NCBI RefSeq assembly: GCF_018691265.1
Contig: NW_024881300.1
Coordinates: 4,695,546-4,759,545 of the forward strand
Source: Tyto alba
Taxonomy: Eukaryota > Chordata > Aves > Strigiformes > Tytonidae
Length of the DNA stretch: 64,000 nucleotides
Direction of reading: 5' to 3'
Of the stretch, positions 1 to 12,096 are shown piece after piece. The notes below the pieces were generated by a model. The model had not been told where the DNA came from and ran no database searches. It was given only the letters and a program-made list of their open reading frames with translations. Within the stretch, counting starts at the first letter, position 1, and the number at the start of each line of letters is the position of its first letter. Made by a program: the position numbers and the translations under genes.

Positions 1-660
1 TTTTATGGGAAAATATAGTATTGATCATCCATTTAAAGATATCATGCGATGATTCATAACCTGCTATAAAAAGGATCTTATGAGGACATTCAGAATGAGT
101 TTTGTGGATTGTTCTCGCCACAAAATCCAGTGTATGAGATCTACAGTTCTCAGTGATGTTTTATATTTCTGTTTGGAGTTTCCACCTATAATGCTGTTGT
201 GGTTTATGATGGATAGCAGCTTTAAAATAAAACATTTTGCATCTCTAAACTAAAATTAAATATATAGAGACTAATTAGTTTAACATATACTAGCACTTTT
301 TGTCCATTTACAAAAATTCTTGCACAAAATCTGTTCCTTTCAAGGATAATCTCCACAATTTTGGGATATCTTAACTGGGCTGCTTGTGCAATACACATCT
401 GTTACCGTGGCCTCTAATAAAATGTGACCCAGGAGTCACAGGGCTTCACACAGTGCTGGGTGCTGGTGGTGTGATACACCCTCTGCCGCGTGTTGCTTGG
501 GAAGCTGCAGCGGCTTGTGCTTTGCCATGCCCGCAGCAGTGACCTGCTGTCTGCTGCCCTGGTCGCGTGGTACGTCATCGGAAATGTTTTCAAAGCTGAA
601 AAACTCTAGGAGATCCATCCCAAAAATGCAGGCTCCTGGGGTGATTTATTTGGACTTGAG
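1..660. other. AT-rich single-copy non-coding DNA
   Basis: There is no reading frame with recognisable protein content. The short open frames on either strand near 436-823 overlap one another and end at random. No repeat family was recognised. The sequence is consistent with intronic or intergenic DNA. Confidence 0.6.
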
Positions 661-1160
661 ATCAGGTGCAGAAGGAAGAGGATTGCGGTGCGTTGTACGC
701 TGCGTAGGGGTTCGCGTCCAGGCTGCACGGGATGGGCTTCTCCGGTCCTTCACCACCAGCCTGCCCGCACTTTTCAGTGGAAATGCTGCTTTGGTTTCTG
801 CTGCGTGTGGATCAACTCTCTGAGCCCGGCTGGGGTCGGTGCGCAGCCACGCCGGCCGTCAGCGTGCCTCCGTGCAGAGGGAGCGTGAGGAGGAGGAGGA
901 TAGACAAGGGAAATTTCTTTTTCCGCCTTTGTAAATAATCAGTGTCTACATTTGTGGACTCGGCTGCTCCCTCCTTCCTCCCGACGCTGCCTGCCCGCTG
1001 CCTTGCTCAGTCCCCGTGAGGCCCGTGGGGTGGCTCCGAGCCGCTGTGGGGTGGGCAGAGCAGCCCCTGGCTGCCTCCCAGCCAGCGAGCCCCCCCGGCC
1101 GCCAGCCCTGCCTGGGACAGATGTCCTGCAAGCGCCTGGGGTTTTGCAGAGGTTGAAAGT
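661..1160. other. CpG-enriched GC-rich patch
   Basis: Base composition shifts from AT-rich to GC-rich, with clustered CpG dinucleotides (for example around 685-720, 830-870 and 1,010-1,090). Several overlapping open frames arise here on both strands, as expected from GC-rich sequence with few stop codons, and none looks like a known protein. Small CpG-rich patches in bird genomes can be promoters, enhancers or simply regional GC peaks. No TATA box or convincing first exon was seen, so no promoter is called. Confidence 0.4.
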
Positions 1161-3960
1161 AGCCAACTTCATCTCATCTCACTCGCTGAGATTCTTAATG
1201 TAATGTTGTTTTCCTGTTTGAATAGCTCACAGTCGTTGCCAGCCTAATTATTTTCTGGATCTTTCCTTAATGCCATTGGCTTTGGGTGGTGACACCAATG
1301 CTTGGAGAGACAGCAGAAGGAAATAAGTAGTGAAGGCTAAAGCACTTGGTTAAAGAAGAGTCTCATTTATAAATCAATTTTAATAACATATTTAAAAGCT
1401 CTCACATTTGCCTTTAATGTGTTTCCATTTCTCCCTCGGTCATTAATATTTAAAATATTTTTCTTTACTGATCTTTTTATGGTGTCCTTTCTAACTGTCC
1501 TTTCTCTCTTTAATCTGCAAACAGTGAGTTTTTGAGAAATGCATAATCCATGAGAAATCCAGATAATTTGATACAGGAAAAACCTTAAATCCCATGAAAG
1601 AAATTTCAGAGGAGTTGAGTAATTGTTTAAAAGTCATTGTAAACATTTTAACTCATAAAAGGGTATATTTTTTCACTGATGGACTTTCAAAATGAGGAGG
1701 CCCCATTATTTCTACTAGGAAGTAATAATCAGCAGTGAAGTTTTCTTAAAAAAAACCCTGTGGATAATGTTTTTCAGCAAGCATGTCACGGACGCGTCTT
1801 CCTTCCATGGGTGATTTAATGGCATGAGATTTGCTGGAAGTCCATTGAATTTGCATGCCAGGGTCCTACTTTACTTTTGAAAATGGGATTTAGGTACCTT
1901 GGTCACGCACACCTCTCAGGTGGAGATCATCTCTTCAGATGTGCTGTTAAAAAAAAAGAAGCAGAGGACCAAAGGAGGAGGGTCAGTAACTGGTCTCCCG
2001 AGGGGTGTTGAGTGAAAACCTCAGCCGTGTTTTGGAGGATTCATCACATTTTGTCAATAATGTGGATTTTATAAATAATATTAAAATGCAGCCATGATGT
2101 GGGGGATTGCAGCCACAGGTGGGGCTAGGAGCCGGCCCTGCTCCCTGCCAGGTTAATTGGAAATTGCCCACTGGTGTGAGCAATTGCAGCTCCGTTTGAG
2201 GGTGGGCGAAGAGCTGCCCCTGTCGGGCCTCCGTTAAGTGGATTTGTTACACCTGGAGCAGGACGGGGCTGGGTGGAGGCAGGAGCTGGGCTGTGGGTTC
2301 AGAGGAATTGTGGCTGGGAGCAGGAGCGTGAGCTGTGGTGCGGCTGCAGGACAGGGAGTGCCTGAGGTGGGTGAGAGATGTGGTGGTGTCCCACTGTGCT
2401 GGTGCTGGGAGCACCCTGTGAGAGGCGGCGCTTGCTGAGAGTCCTCCTGGGCTGTGGGGGAGATGGTGGGCAAAGGGGCTGCAAAGAGGGGAGGGGGTTC
2501 CCTGAGGTTGCAGACTAGCTCAGCAGCAGAGGTAGGAGTTACCTCCCTCCTTGGTCAAGGCACACAGCAGCGTGTAGCTGGAGTAGCATATCCTCTTGGA
2601 GGAGGTACAGGAGCTAAATCTAATGTGTTGTACACTCTCTAGAGACAATGGGGAAACCTCCAGAAAATAATTAATTTATATATCATAGGACATGCTTTAT
2701 TGTGGAACAGAATAACGAGTGCTCATCAGAGCTACTGGAAAGGATTTTAGATAATTGACAATATTGGTTTGATTTTTTTTTTTTTTTACTTTAATTTTAT
2801 TACTTTAGTCATTAACTTACTGTGCCTAGGAAGAGTTTATTCTCTTCTCAGCTTGTGCTCAGTTTTATGAGTTTTTTTTATACATATATATATGTATACA
2901 CACACATGCGCGTATTATTCTCAGTCCATTATTCATCTATGAATTCTTCATGATTTGTAAATGGGCGATGAAGCAAAGAATACTAAAATGTAACAAAGAT
3001 GGAATGAGGAGCTGCAATGTTTATTATTTTTGAGGAAGAGTTTAATATGAAGATGTTGTTGTGTAATGTTTTAACATCTACCAGGGAAGTGCTATAGCTG
3101 CTGTGGCTATTGTATTTTTTTGTCTTTTCATCTCTGTAAAACACATACTGTTTTTTGGGTGGATGGGTTTAGCCCTGGAGATCTGTACCAGTGGTAGTGG
3201 TGGAGGAGACATTTGTATATATTTCACTGGTTGTTGAGAGTGACAGGTGAGTGGGTTGTACACCTAGCCATGCAGCAGTGGTGGGGCTGCCTGGGCGCTG
3301 CAGTGGGGTGACCCGGAGAGGTGCTGCTCTTTCAAAGTTTCAATTGCATGTAACAGGCTCCCACAAGGCTGAATGAACCTTAAATGATGGGCAAAGGCTT
3401 GTTCCTCTGCTCGGTTTGTTCCTTATGCATCAACTCCCAGTGCCTCTTTGATTATGCAGAGCTAGAAGAAGCCTGGCTAAATGTGCAGTGGGCAGTCGGC
3501 AGCACTGGAATAGCCTTTCTGTGAGGCCCTTGCTCAGATTGCTTGTGCTCCTCATCATTTTCTCTGTAGCTTTACTGTAGAAAATTACTCAAAAATGGTG
3601 CCTGATAGATGATTTTATCTGTAATCTTTCATTGAGCCTAAATATTTATTCAACCTCTTTCTATTGCTTATAGCCTAACTGTTACAGGGTTTCATCATGG
3701 AAATAACTGATGCGTTCCCTTGCGTACTGTGCGAGGGAGGGACTGAGCAGGCAGGGCTGCACACCGGCCTCCTGGGGCCCCAAGCATCGCAGGTGGGGAT
3801 CAGCCCCGTTAAATCTAACCCCCGGACCAGGTGGCTCCTGCTTGCAAACAACTTGTGTGCAGGGCTCCGGGGGGGGTGGTGGTGTCTCCAGTTTGGGGCT
3901 GGGTAGCACCATGACCGCAGTGGCCTTCTTTTGTCACCTTTGTGCCTTTGGTTTGGTCAT
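1161..3960. other. Non-coding stretch with simple repeats
   Basis: The stretch is AT-rich except for a G-rich block at about 2,230-2,520, which has irregular TGGG/GGAG content but no clear tandem unit. It contains a T15 tract (2,773-2,787) and an alternating AT/CA run (about 2,881-2,913). A single ATTTGCAT octamer is at 1,849-1,856. No exon or known transposon was recognised. Confidence 0.55.
2881..2913. repeat. Short (TA)n/(CA)n microsatellite
   Basis: An alternating purine-pyrimidine tract passes from TA repeats through a short palindromic core into CA repeats and CG alternation. It is probably polymorphic. Confidence 0.75.
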
Positions 3961-4130
3961 GTGTGCCAAATAAGCCCTGGGCATTAGCAAATGGAATTGA
4001 ACATGTGCCATGTTGTGAATATTGGTTTATTTCATAAATATTAAATTCCCTTATGAATGACTAAATGTCACATACAGACGGTATGCAGTCAGTCTCTCTG
4101 GTATTAACAGATATGATATCTGCCGGAGCA
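3960..4130. promoter_or_regulatory. Candidate conserved non-coding element
   Basis: This compact AT-rich segment has non-repetitive, complex sequence with several homeodomain-like ATTA/TAAT cores and palindromic AATATT motifs, and no open frame. The texture matches vertebrate conserved non-coding elements. This is inference from composition only. Confidence 0.25.
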
Positions 4131-4639
4131 GTATCCAAAACTGGTAAAAACCATACTGTTTGTACACATAGGCGGTGAATCCCACAGGGAATGGTTCAAA
4201 CTGGTGTGGGAAGAATGTCCTCCCTGTGCCAAAGGATTGTGGGGTGGAGTTTTTTGTGTTTGTTTTTCTTTTTCTGTTTTGTTTTTGTTTTTTAAGGTAG
4301 CATCAGTTTAGGCTGTTCTTGTCCTCCTTTTGTGCTGCTAATTTCCTCCTTATTTGTTCTTCCAGCTTAATCTGTGTGGTATAGTGATGAAGCAGAGCTG
4401 TATTATTGTAGTTTAGAGAATGGGGTGTAACAGAGGGTTATCTGGCAGATCTTTGACATTACAAAAATTCAGAAAATATAAACCCCCAGTATCCTTCATA
4501 AACCAGGTTAGGTCCTTGATGCACAGTGTCACACTAGCGTGTTCCCAAAGCCCCAGCAGTGGAAATCTGTTTGCAGCGTGGCAGCCGAGGGCCGCGCGAG
4601 CTGCCTGCTAACAGCAGAGCCCACTGCGCCCTGCGCCGG

Positions 4640-4800
4640 TGAGACACGGTGTTAGGTCAATTTAAAACCAGAGCCTTAAAGTCAGTGTAATTATGCAAAT
4701 GTTGCCCTTGCTATTAGCACTTTAGCCCTGATAGCTTCAGCGTGTATTTTACAAATGAAGTTACTGTCACATTCCATTACGCCGTGTGCTGACCCATCGC
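4640..4800. promoter_or_regulatory. Candidate regulatory element with fused TAATTA/octamer
   Basis: A TAATTA homeodomain core (4,688-4,693) shares its last A with a perfect POU octamer, ATGCAAAT (4,693-4,700), making one 13-bp composite site. The surrounding 150 bp are complex, non-repetitive and not open in any frame. Composite homeodomain/POU sites of this kind are typical of developmental enhancers, but either motif can occur by chance in 64 kb. No conservation data were available. Confidence 0.3.
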
Positions 4801-5020
4801 TTTGGAGCTGCTGTTCTCCTGCCACCGCCGTGTGTGTGCGCTCCCCCAGGCTGAGGGGGACATCTCACCTTGTGTTTGATGGGATGACTTTAAAGAGTTC
4901 CGTTAGTGTTCGATACCAGTTGTGACTGCCCCCAAACGTTTTTCTTTTTACTCTTCTCAGTGCTTCCTTGCAAATGTTACCTGTTCTCCCTAAACTTTAG
5001 TCAGCCTAGTTTATTTTCAG

Positions 5021-5086
5021 AGTCTCCAGAAAAGACCTTGATGCATTTAATTATTAAACCAGAAAACAAGGAGTCTTTTGGGAAAG
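5021..5086 (+). CDS. Weak candidate internal exon, 66 nt, unknown gene
   Basis: A pyrimidine-containing acceptor (ending TTATTTTCAG at 5,020) is followed by 66 nt that are open in one frame, then by a GGTAGA-type donor starting at 5,087. If spliced, the exon is symmetric: it enters and leaves in phase 1. It encodes about 22 residues, beginning after a split codon with SPEKTLMH and ending ESFGK. I do not recognise the peptide. Its end phase matches the start phase of the better candidate exon at 12,034, so the two could be joined in frame. Chance is a serious alternative, because AT-rich DNA contains many short acceptor/donor pairs and the donor is only moderate. Confidence 0.15.
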
Positions 5087-5980
5087 GTAGAGGGAAGCAG
5101 AGCAGGTGACTGAAATTCATTGGTTTAGCATTAGCCTAAAACTGCTTTTGTTAATTGAAAGCTTTACCATTAACTCAGTGGTGGAAGTGTGTGGCTATTA
5201 ACCAGAGCCGGTGAAATCCCCTGGGTTTTCACACGGTGCCATGGACCAACCTTCTTGGAGAAAGACCAACAAAAGAAAGGCTCAAACTTAAGTCCTTGCA
5301 TGATAATTATTAATATCTAACAGAAAAGAAAAATACTTGACAGCAAACATCACTTGCAAAATCTTTTTTTTTTTCTTTAGACCAGGAAAATAAAACCTGG
5401 GAGCTCTTTTTATTTGATGCCCCTCTTAGTCCTGCAAGCTTCTCCCTGCCCTCCGTGATAGCCACAGACACTGGATTCAAGGCATGCCACAGAGGGAGCG
5501 GGGTTTCCAGCTCCCTGCAATAAGACATTAAACTTGCTTGGAGACAGCTCAGACTCAACTTTTGCTGGTTTAGGGATTTTTCTGGTGAGCCTTCCCCAGG
5601 GTAGGTGATGGTAAATCTTTAAGAAGCAAGCGTGCAGAGAGGCTGCTTTCTGCCTTCCTGGGACCAATTGCTTATTGTTCCCTACATGGGTCTGAATGAT
5701 GTGCAGCTCAGTGATCTGCTTTCCTCTGGTTCAGGCTTTTGCTCTTCTTTTCTGCTTACTTAGTGGAATTGAACCTTTCGGAGGCTTTCTGCTGACATTG
5801 GTAGTGTTGTAAGGAGGGTCAAGCTTCAAGTCTCATAAGCAAGTTTGGCACAGCGAATGTGTCCAGGACTGCAGTGCCTTCACTGGGGCTGTCTAGGTGT
5901 GTGTACTCCTTAAAGACATCCTGGTTCAACACTACTGCAGTTTTAATTTTAAACTTTTGTAAACCCTCTCAGCATGTACT
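5087..5980. other. Non-coding stretch, no recognised feature
   Basis: AT-rich sequence with short overlapping minus-strand open frames near 5,310-5,667 that show no recognisable domain. No repeat family was seen. Confidence 0.55.
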
Positions 5981-7060
5981 CAACATCAGCCTGACTTGGG
6001 TTTGCTTGCTATTGGACTTTAACAGGAGCTAATCAGTTTAAATGCATCTGCAGTCAGGTTTTGCGTCAGTTCAATGAGGCCAATTTAAAATTGATTTCCT
6101 AAAGCCATTGTGGGGCTTCCCATATTGACAGGTCAAAGAATTATTGAACACCAATTTAGTAACCATCCTGTTGGCATTGCAGCGTCTTCGTCACTACCTC
6201 AGTGCCTGAGCACTTCAGGAGCCCCTGTTTGAGTTTGTAAATCAGAATGGAGAAATAAATAAAAGCTGAGAGTGATGTGAGTAACAGTCCCTTTCATGAA
6301 TCCAGGCCATTGTTGAAAGCACATCAAGCTGTTGGTAGATAAATATTTTTCTGGAGTCAAGAACAGAGGAGCACGTGACATTTCAATTACCACTGTTCAT
6401 ATTTAAATGTAAATAAGTGGCTTCTTTATAATTCAACAAACCTTATAATTACGATCTTATGATATTTTCATAGCACTTGCAGCAACATATGGCACTTCAA
6501 TAAGCAAACAAGGCACGAAACGGAATTAAGAATTTCTCTGATGCTTGTTTGTGTATTTGTGGCTCTGTTATAACCCCTTTGTTTTAAATACCTCATTTCT
6601 TAATTTAGCAGTTTATATCATTGAAATGAATTTCTATGTAACAAAACTGAGCCTTGTGGTTAGGTTATTGCTTATGTCCTTAATCTGATGTAGGAGTTTT
6701 CTGGTGGAAAAAAACCACAACTCCAAGCAGCTCAATAGCAGTAAAAAGTATTGCCAAAGCTAAATGATCATTAAGGGCTGCATGGGTCAGTGCCTTATTA
6801 GTGTAAATTATTTTAGCTCCTGCAAATCCTGTTCAGAGCACCGTGCTGATAGAGTTTCAGACTACGATCTGTGCAGAGGCTATAAAATATTGATTTGACT
6901 TGTAATGTTTCTTGATATCTATGACTCAATTCACAAGACCTGTGCAATATCAAGACTTGAACTGGAGGGAGCACTCAGGCCCTGACCTGATTCAGTAAAA
7001 TGCCTCTTAACTGAATTTTAATAATAATATACAGTAAGGCACTTAACGGCCCCTGAGCTT
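5980..7060. promoter_or_regulatory. Candidate cluster of conserved non-coding elements
   Basis: About 1 kb of complex AT-rich sequence lacks simple repeats or transposons. It contains many ATTA/TAAT cores, AATTTAAATT-like motifs and palindromic AT blocks (for example near 6,080-6,170, 6,370-6,480 and 6,590-6,640), and no sizeable open frame. The texture resembles enhancer clusters around vertebrate developmental genes. The call rests on appearance alone. Confidence 0.3.
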
Positions 7061-8441
7061 ACTGGTCAATATAGAATGTGTAGTAATGTTTTAAACCAAA
7101 AGATTTTGTTTATAATCTCCTTCCGCAGCCCTTGACCCCCTGTTCTGCTTTATGTACGAGTTACTGTTTTCAATATACTAAAATACAGATAAGAAATGAA
7201 GCTGGGAACTCCTTAGGCAACAACTGTGTTGCAGTGCCTGTCTGCAGCCTCGTGCTGATGGCTGCTGGCATCCCAGGGAGGCACCATTGAATCTGCTGTA
7301 GATAACCACTGCTTGGAATTGTCTTGGAGTTTGTGCCGAGTTTATTGCCTGTGCTACTGCACGCAGCCCTCGCTTTAGTGTGGGAATGCCAGAGCCAGCT
7401 GGAATGCAGCAGAAAATGAGGTGGCACTGAAAAAACATCCTCCAGTTTGGGAGGGTTCTTGGTGCTGTTCGGCAGGGGAAAAGCAGCAGGAGGGGCTTGC
7501 TCTGTACTAGGTCATCCATAGTGAATCCTGGAAAAACAGGGTGTTGGTTTCTGTGGCAGCAGAGCTATAGGAAAGCTGTCCTGCCATAACACTGCCCTCT
7601 CACATTTAAATAAATAGTGTGTTTTCTTTAAATGCTGCTGGCTTTATTGCGGAACAGCAAGATTGGAGGTGTGCGTGCTCCCTTAGTGCTGATCACTAGA
7701 GTGTGGTTTCAGGCTTCTGAGATACCTGAGGAGGTTTGTTTTTCTGGCCACAGAAGTACTTCCATAGTTTTGGGGGCTTCTTAACAAAGCAAAGAAATGG
7801 TATTTCAACTGAGTTGTGATTAAATAAATAAAAAGACAGGAAGGAAATCAAACTGTACCTTAAAAGGGAGTGCAACTACAATGAGACTTATCACACAGTG
7901 TAAATGATTGGAATGGTATAATAAAATATTCACGGAGCCTCTTGAAGTACATGTTCTCTAATACACATTTTAAAATAGCGTTGGGTGTTATTGGCTGAAA
8001 GCAATCTATCATTCACAGTGAATTTTAGATGTAGCCAGGCTCTTGCACTGAGCTAATGCTCAGCTTCTTCCTTTTATACTTTGTATTTTGTAACATCCTT
8101 CAGAATTAAATCAACATTACTATTTGAAACTTTGAAGCCAATTCATGCCTGTGGAGCTCTTCAGTTTTTCGGGAGGGATGAGGGCTGAGGCTTTGAATGG
8201 GTCATCCCCTGCAAAGCCAAAACACAGCACTCTGTTATTCTGAACCACCCGCTCAAGGAAGCTGGCTTTGCAGTTGCTGCTGCTCGTGTCAAGGCAAGTG
8301 TTGTACACAATATATGAAGTGTAGCGTAAATAATTTAACTAGCCTTTGAACATGGAAATAGCAACATGATAAAGTAGCAAAACATAACAGGTTTCCAGCC
8401 AAACACATCACTGACTAGTTAGCCTAGCTAAAACAAACGGA

Positions 8442-8460
8442 TTTTTTTTTTTTTTTTTTT
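8442..8460. repeat. Poly-T tract, 19 nt
   Basis: An uninterrupted T homopolymer. There is no AATAAA on the minus strand close enough to suggest a retrocopy tail. Confidence 0.85.
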
Positions 8461-9346
8461 ATCAAGTGAAACTGATTTAAATGCAAGGAAAGGGCTGCAG
8501 AAAGCTGTGTTTGCAGATTAACAGCACCCTGGTTATTTGCAGCTGCAATAACTTCCCCACTGACAGCTGAGCTAGGAGCGTGCACTTGGGGAAGAAGGAA
8601 GGTGAGAGCAGGGGCAGTTGTGTGCATGACGAGAGAGAGTTACTGGCATCGGTGGTGACGTCCCTGTTTGACTGAGGTGTGACGTTTTAGCATGGCGATG
8701 GCACAGGTTGGGGTCTTGAAAGATCCCAGGCCAGGCTTTCAGCTGGAATAGTCCCACTGACCTTGAGACACTTCAGACCTGCTCATTCACCTGCAAAATT
8801 TAAGGATAGTATTTCTTCAAAACATACAGAAGTAGTTTTATATCCCTGCCAAGTAATATTGCACCAGATGAATGAGTTGTGTTTGTGCTGCAGGCTCTCT
8901 GGAGTCTGTACCTCCATTTCTGATAGCATGTAGACAGTCAACTTTTAAAAGCCACAGTGCTGTCACCAAGGATTTTCTTAAATGAAAACCTAATTTCTGA
9001 ATAAACCTGTAGGGCTGACACTTGTGTGAGTTTGTGCCTGCTTGAACGGGGAGGCTGATAGTGGCATGCATGCAGAAATGAACTCCTCTTCTGATCCAGA
9101 AAGGCAAGGAGCAGCCTTTGCGGAGCGGTGCTCTATTAAATATCTCTTGGTTGAATTGTTGCGAGCTTGCGTTGTGAATTATCCTAAAAAAGCCTTAGGC
9201 ACAATATTATCTCATCTTGCACATCTTATTTTAGGCATCAGCAGCAGTGTGTACAGAAGGCAAATTTACTATTGGAACTATCAATAAAACATAGTTTGTC
9301 TGTTAAATTAGTAATTGTGAAAAAAGCTCCCAAGGTTTTTATCCTC

Positions 9347-9350
<4 letters not shown>

Positions 9351-9378
<28 letters not shown>
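9351..9378. repeat. Poly-T tract, 28 nt
   Basis: An uninterrupted T homopolymer spanning two sequence lines, preceded by a pyrimidine-rich CCTCCCTC run. Read on the minus strand it could be a poly-A tail, but no canonical polyadenylation signal precedes it. Confidence 0.85.
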
Positions 9379-9382
<4 letters not shown>

Positions 9383-10340
9383 ATTACAAAGCCAGTTTTA
9401 AATCTTGCTGTAGGTGTAAATGTGCCCTCCTAAGACTGCGAATGCCTACAGATCTGTAGGGTACCTGGGGGACTTGTTGTTGGCCAACAGTGTCAAGGGA
9501 TATCTAACCTAAAACCTAATAATGATTAAGTTAAATGGCCTCAAGTACTACTTTGGGCTTGTTCAATCATAGATGCTCTTCCTGGGGGGGCAGCTTTGTG
9601 CCAGCTGAGGAGTGGTGAGCATAGGGAGGTTGGGAGGCACGAAGGTGGGGACTGATGATGTTTTCATCTGTCTTGTTTTTCACTGTTGTGATGACAGAAC
9701 AGGGAGCAGCCTTCTGCTATGCTGGTTTACGTAGTTCTGTGATTAAGGCTGAAACTCCTTTATTATAAAGCTTATTTTCAATGCTATTCTTTTTCTCTGA
9801 AAGAAAAGTTCTATCTTTCCTTTTGAAGCAGTATCTTCTAGGACGTTGGGTGAAAATTGGGGAGAGTTTTAAAATGATGATACTTCAAATATGTTGGCTG
9901 TGATTTTTCTTTTTGAAATTTATTTTAATACTTTTGGTCTTATTTTTAACTCCTGGAAAGCTTGGCCTAGAAACTTGATTTGTTTTCTTTGGCTAGGCTT
10001 ACTGAGAAAAAGGATGTCTGGGTGTATTTTGGAAGGAAATATGAGGAAAAACCTGTTTTGGTGTGTAAAAATTATTGTTTATAATTTAAATGGTTAGAAA
10101 TGGAAATAGAGTTGTTTCTGGCTCAGTTTTCTGGAGCCAAATGAGCTGAGGGAGTAGGGGAGGCACCTGGGAAGGAAAATCAGGCATGGAGGGGCTGTAG
10201 AGGTGGTGGTTCTGGAATGGCATCATTGAAACACGGACCTTGGGAAGCCATAAAGCTGGTATATCACTCTGTCCTTCATGTATGCACTCTTTGACATTTT
10301 CTTAGTTAAAACTGCCGGGTATGAAGCCCAGCAGAAGCAA

Positions 10341-10600
10341 ACAGTACAGCAGCGCGGAGGTGGAAGCCGAGAGATGGCACCGGGGGCTGCTCACCTCGCA
10401 CCGTCACGCCGCAGGCCGGTTTGGCGACGAGGGTCTTGGGGTCCCATCACCGCCCGCCCGCGGCTGCGCGAGGCTTGGTGTGGCAGGGTTGTGTGGTGCC
10501 CTCTGAGCTGGCGCTGACGGGAACGGTATCTTGGTGGGGTGAGTGGTTGGTGCCTTACGTTACTGACAGCCGGCCTGACCCCCAGCTGCGGGCGTGGGTA
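10341..10600. other. CpG-rich patch
   Basis: A local GC peak of about 250 bp has clustered CpGs (CCGCCCGCCCGCGG at about 10,450 and CGCGAGG downstream) inside AT-rich DNA. Three overlapping open frames here have low-complexity R/G/P-rich translations and are probably composition artefacts. It could be a small CpG island or an enhancer. No start site was identified. Confidence 0.4.
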
Positions 10601-12033
10601 TTTTAGAATACAGTGGATGTCTTTTTCTTAGCTTGCTGCAGTTAGGCTGTTCTAAGCCTTTGAGGAAATGACTGCTTCTCATCAACAGGTGTTTCTGGAT
10701 GATTGGAGGAGTACAAGTACTTTATTCTGTGACAATTCCAGGTTTAATCAGATTCACATCTTGGGTAGCTGGCACATATATTTGTTGCAGGTGCCTCTTT
10801 TTCACATTATCTCCTCTGTGGTACAATGCATTGGAAACATAAAGAAGAGAATAGTTCTACTGGGCTAGGGATTAACAATTTCTTTAACTCTTCATGCTGC
10901 CATAACTACTGAGAGAGGATTGTGGTTTCAGTGGAGTCTAAAGGTAGGGAGTGAGACAAGTGAGTGTTGCAACCACTGAAGGGGTGCAGAGTAAGGTCAA
11001 GAAAAGTGAGTCGATTCTTCAGTTTGGCAGCTCCCTGGTGCAGGTGGTCCATGGTGGTAGGTTCGGGCAGACCCTGGCTTGTTGGCTGTGCTGTTTGCAG
11101 CAGCTTTCGGTGGGAGCGAGGGCAAGGGGAACGAGCAGCTAAACCTCACCAGGTACTCGGGAGAAGCTCTTCTCCCTTTTGCTTGACCGGCTTGGTCTTG
11201 TTATAACTAGTCCCACAGGACTTCACCAATATTTGGTTGACTTTCTGCTACAAAGGAAACTTCAGGCATCACGTTGATTTGGCCCAAGATACTGTATCGG
11301 TATTTCTTTGCCAGCAAAGATGTACAGAAATACTGATGCTCTGTTTTAATACAGTCAGCTGTTTGCTGATCAGCAGTGACTATTTAAATTGACCAGTCTA
11401 CCTCACCCTGGCTGGAGATCAAGGGATCAGCACTTAATTTCATTCCTTGAAAAAAGAGGTGTTTATATATAATATATATATATATATCTCCACATGGAAA
11501 TATCAGAACATGAAAGGTTAAATCAATATGGAGTTTTACATTGCTTAAAGGGCATTTGCATCAAAGCAGCCATGAATGCAATTCACTTGTTTAATGAATT
11601 TTTTATGCTTATTTAATGAATTTCACAAAGGTTTGGTGTTTTTCATAAAATGGATAAGGACTTCCAGTTTTATGAAATAATAAAAATGGAACTGAAGTTA
11701 TGAAATGAGCAATCTCATTAGTTAGGCATGATATATTCATATGAAAGTGTACATGTTTCTGAATTATTGCAAGCAGCTCTATTGCTCAAACTGTAACTCG
11801 TTATAATAGTATTGCAAATATGCCTTTAGTTAAGATATCAGAAAGTGACAGAAAAAAATTAGATTTTGATTGCTAATAACGGTTTAATTAATACTTATTG
11901 TATTTAGCATACTATGGATGCGTTTGTTCTTTTGAAAGTATGCTTGTATTCTTCATTGGGAGATAGTTAGTGAAATGCAGCACTATTCCTAGCCCCTTTT
12001 TCCTAGAATTCTAGCTTAATTTTGTGTTTGCAG
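10601..12033. other. Non-coding stretch with AT repeat and regulatory-like block
   Basis: Contains an (AT)n microsatellite at about 11,464-11,487. From about 11,510 to 11,960 it is very AT-rich and complex, with an ATTTGCAT octamer (11,554-11,561) and repeated TTTAATGAATTT-type motifs (about 11,590-11,630), resembling a conserved non-coding element. A 66-codon open frame at 10,668-10,868 shows no known domain. Confidence 0.45.
11464..11487. repeat. (AT)n microsatellite
   Basis: Alternating AT dinucleotides interrupted once near the start. Low complexity. Confidence 0.85.
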
Positions 12034-12096
12034 AGCTTTACCCTCTATTTTATTATCCTGATGAACAGAAGAAAATACTATCACGATCTGCCAGTG
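12034..12096 (+). CDS. Candidate internal exon, 63 nt, unknown gene
   Basis: This is the best splice-exon candidate in the window. Upstream is a textbook acceptor: pyrimidine-rich from 11,994, then TTTTGTGTTTGCAG ending at 12,033. Downstream is a strong donor, GTAAGA, starting at 12,097. The 63 nt between are open in one frame, enter and leave in phase 1, and so form a symmetric 21-codon exon. After a split first codon the peptide reads LYPLFYYPDEQKK and ends SRSAS. Its aromatic, charged and Ser-rich mix looks protein-like, but I cannot assign it to a family. No neighbouring exon is certain, though the 66-nt candidate at 5,021 would join in frame with a GAG codon at the junction. A chance signal pair or an untranslated exon of a non-coding RNA remains possible. 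Confidence 0.35.

Larger units (their letters stand above)
7061..10340. other. Non-coding stretch with long poly-T tracts
   Basis: Mixed-composition sequence without a recognised gene or transposon. It includes a T19 tract (8,442-8,460) and a T28 tract (9,351-9,378). The open frames on both strands at 7,170-7,519 and 8,838-9,287 are short, overlapping and without domains. Confidence 0.55.

Noticed and set aside
10668..10868. 66-codon plus-strand frame with an AG upstream and a GCAGGTG donor-like site
   Set aside because: No polypyrimidine tract before the AG, and the translation is not recognisable.
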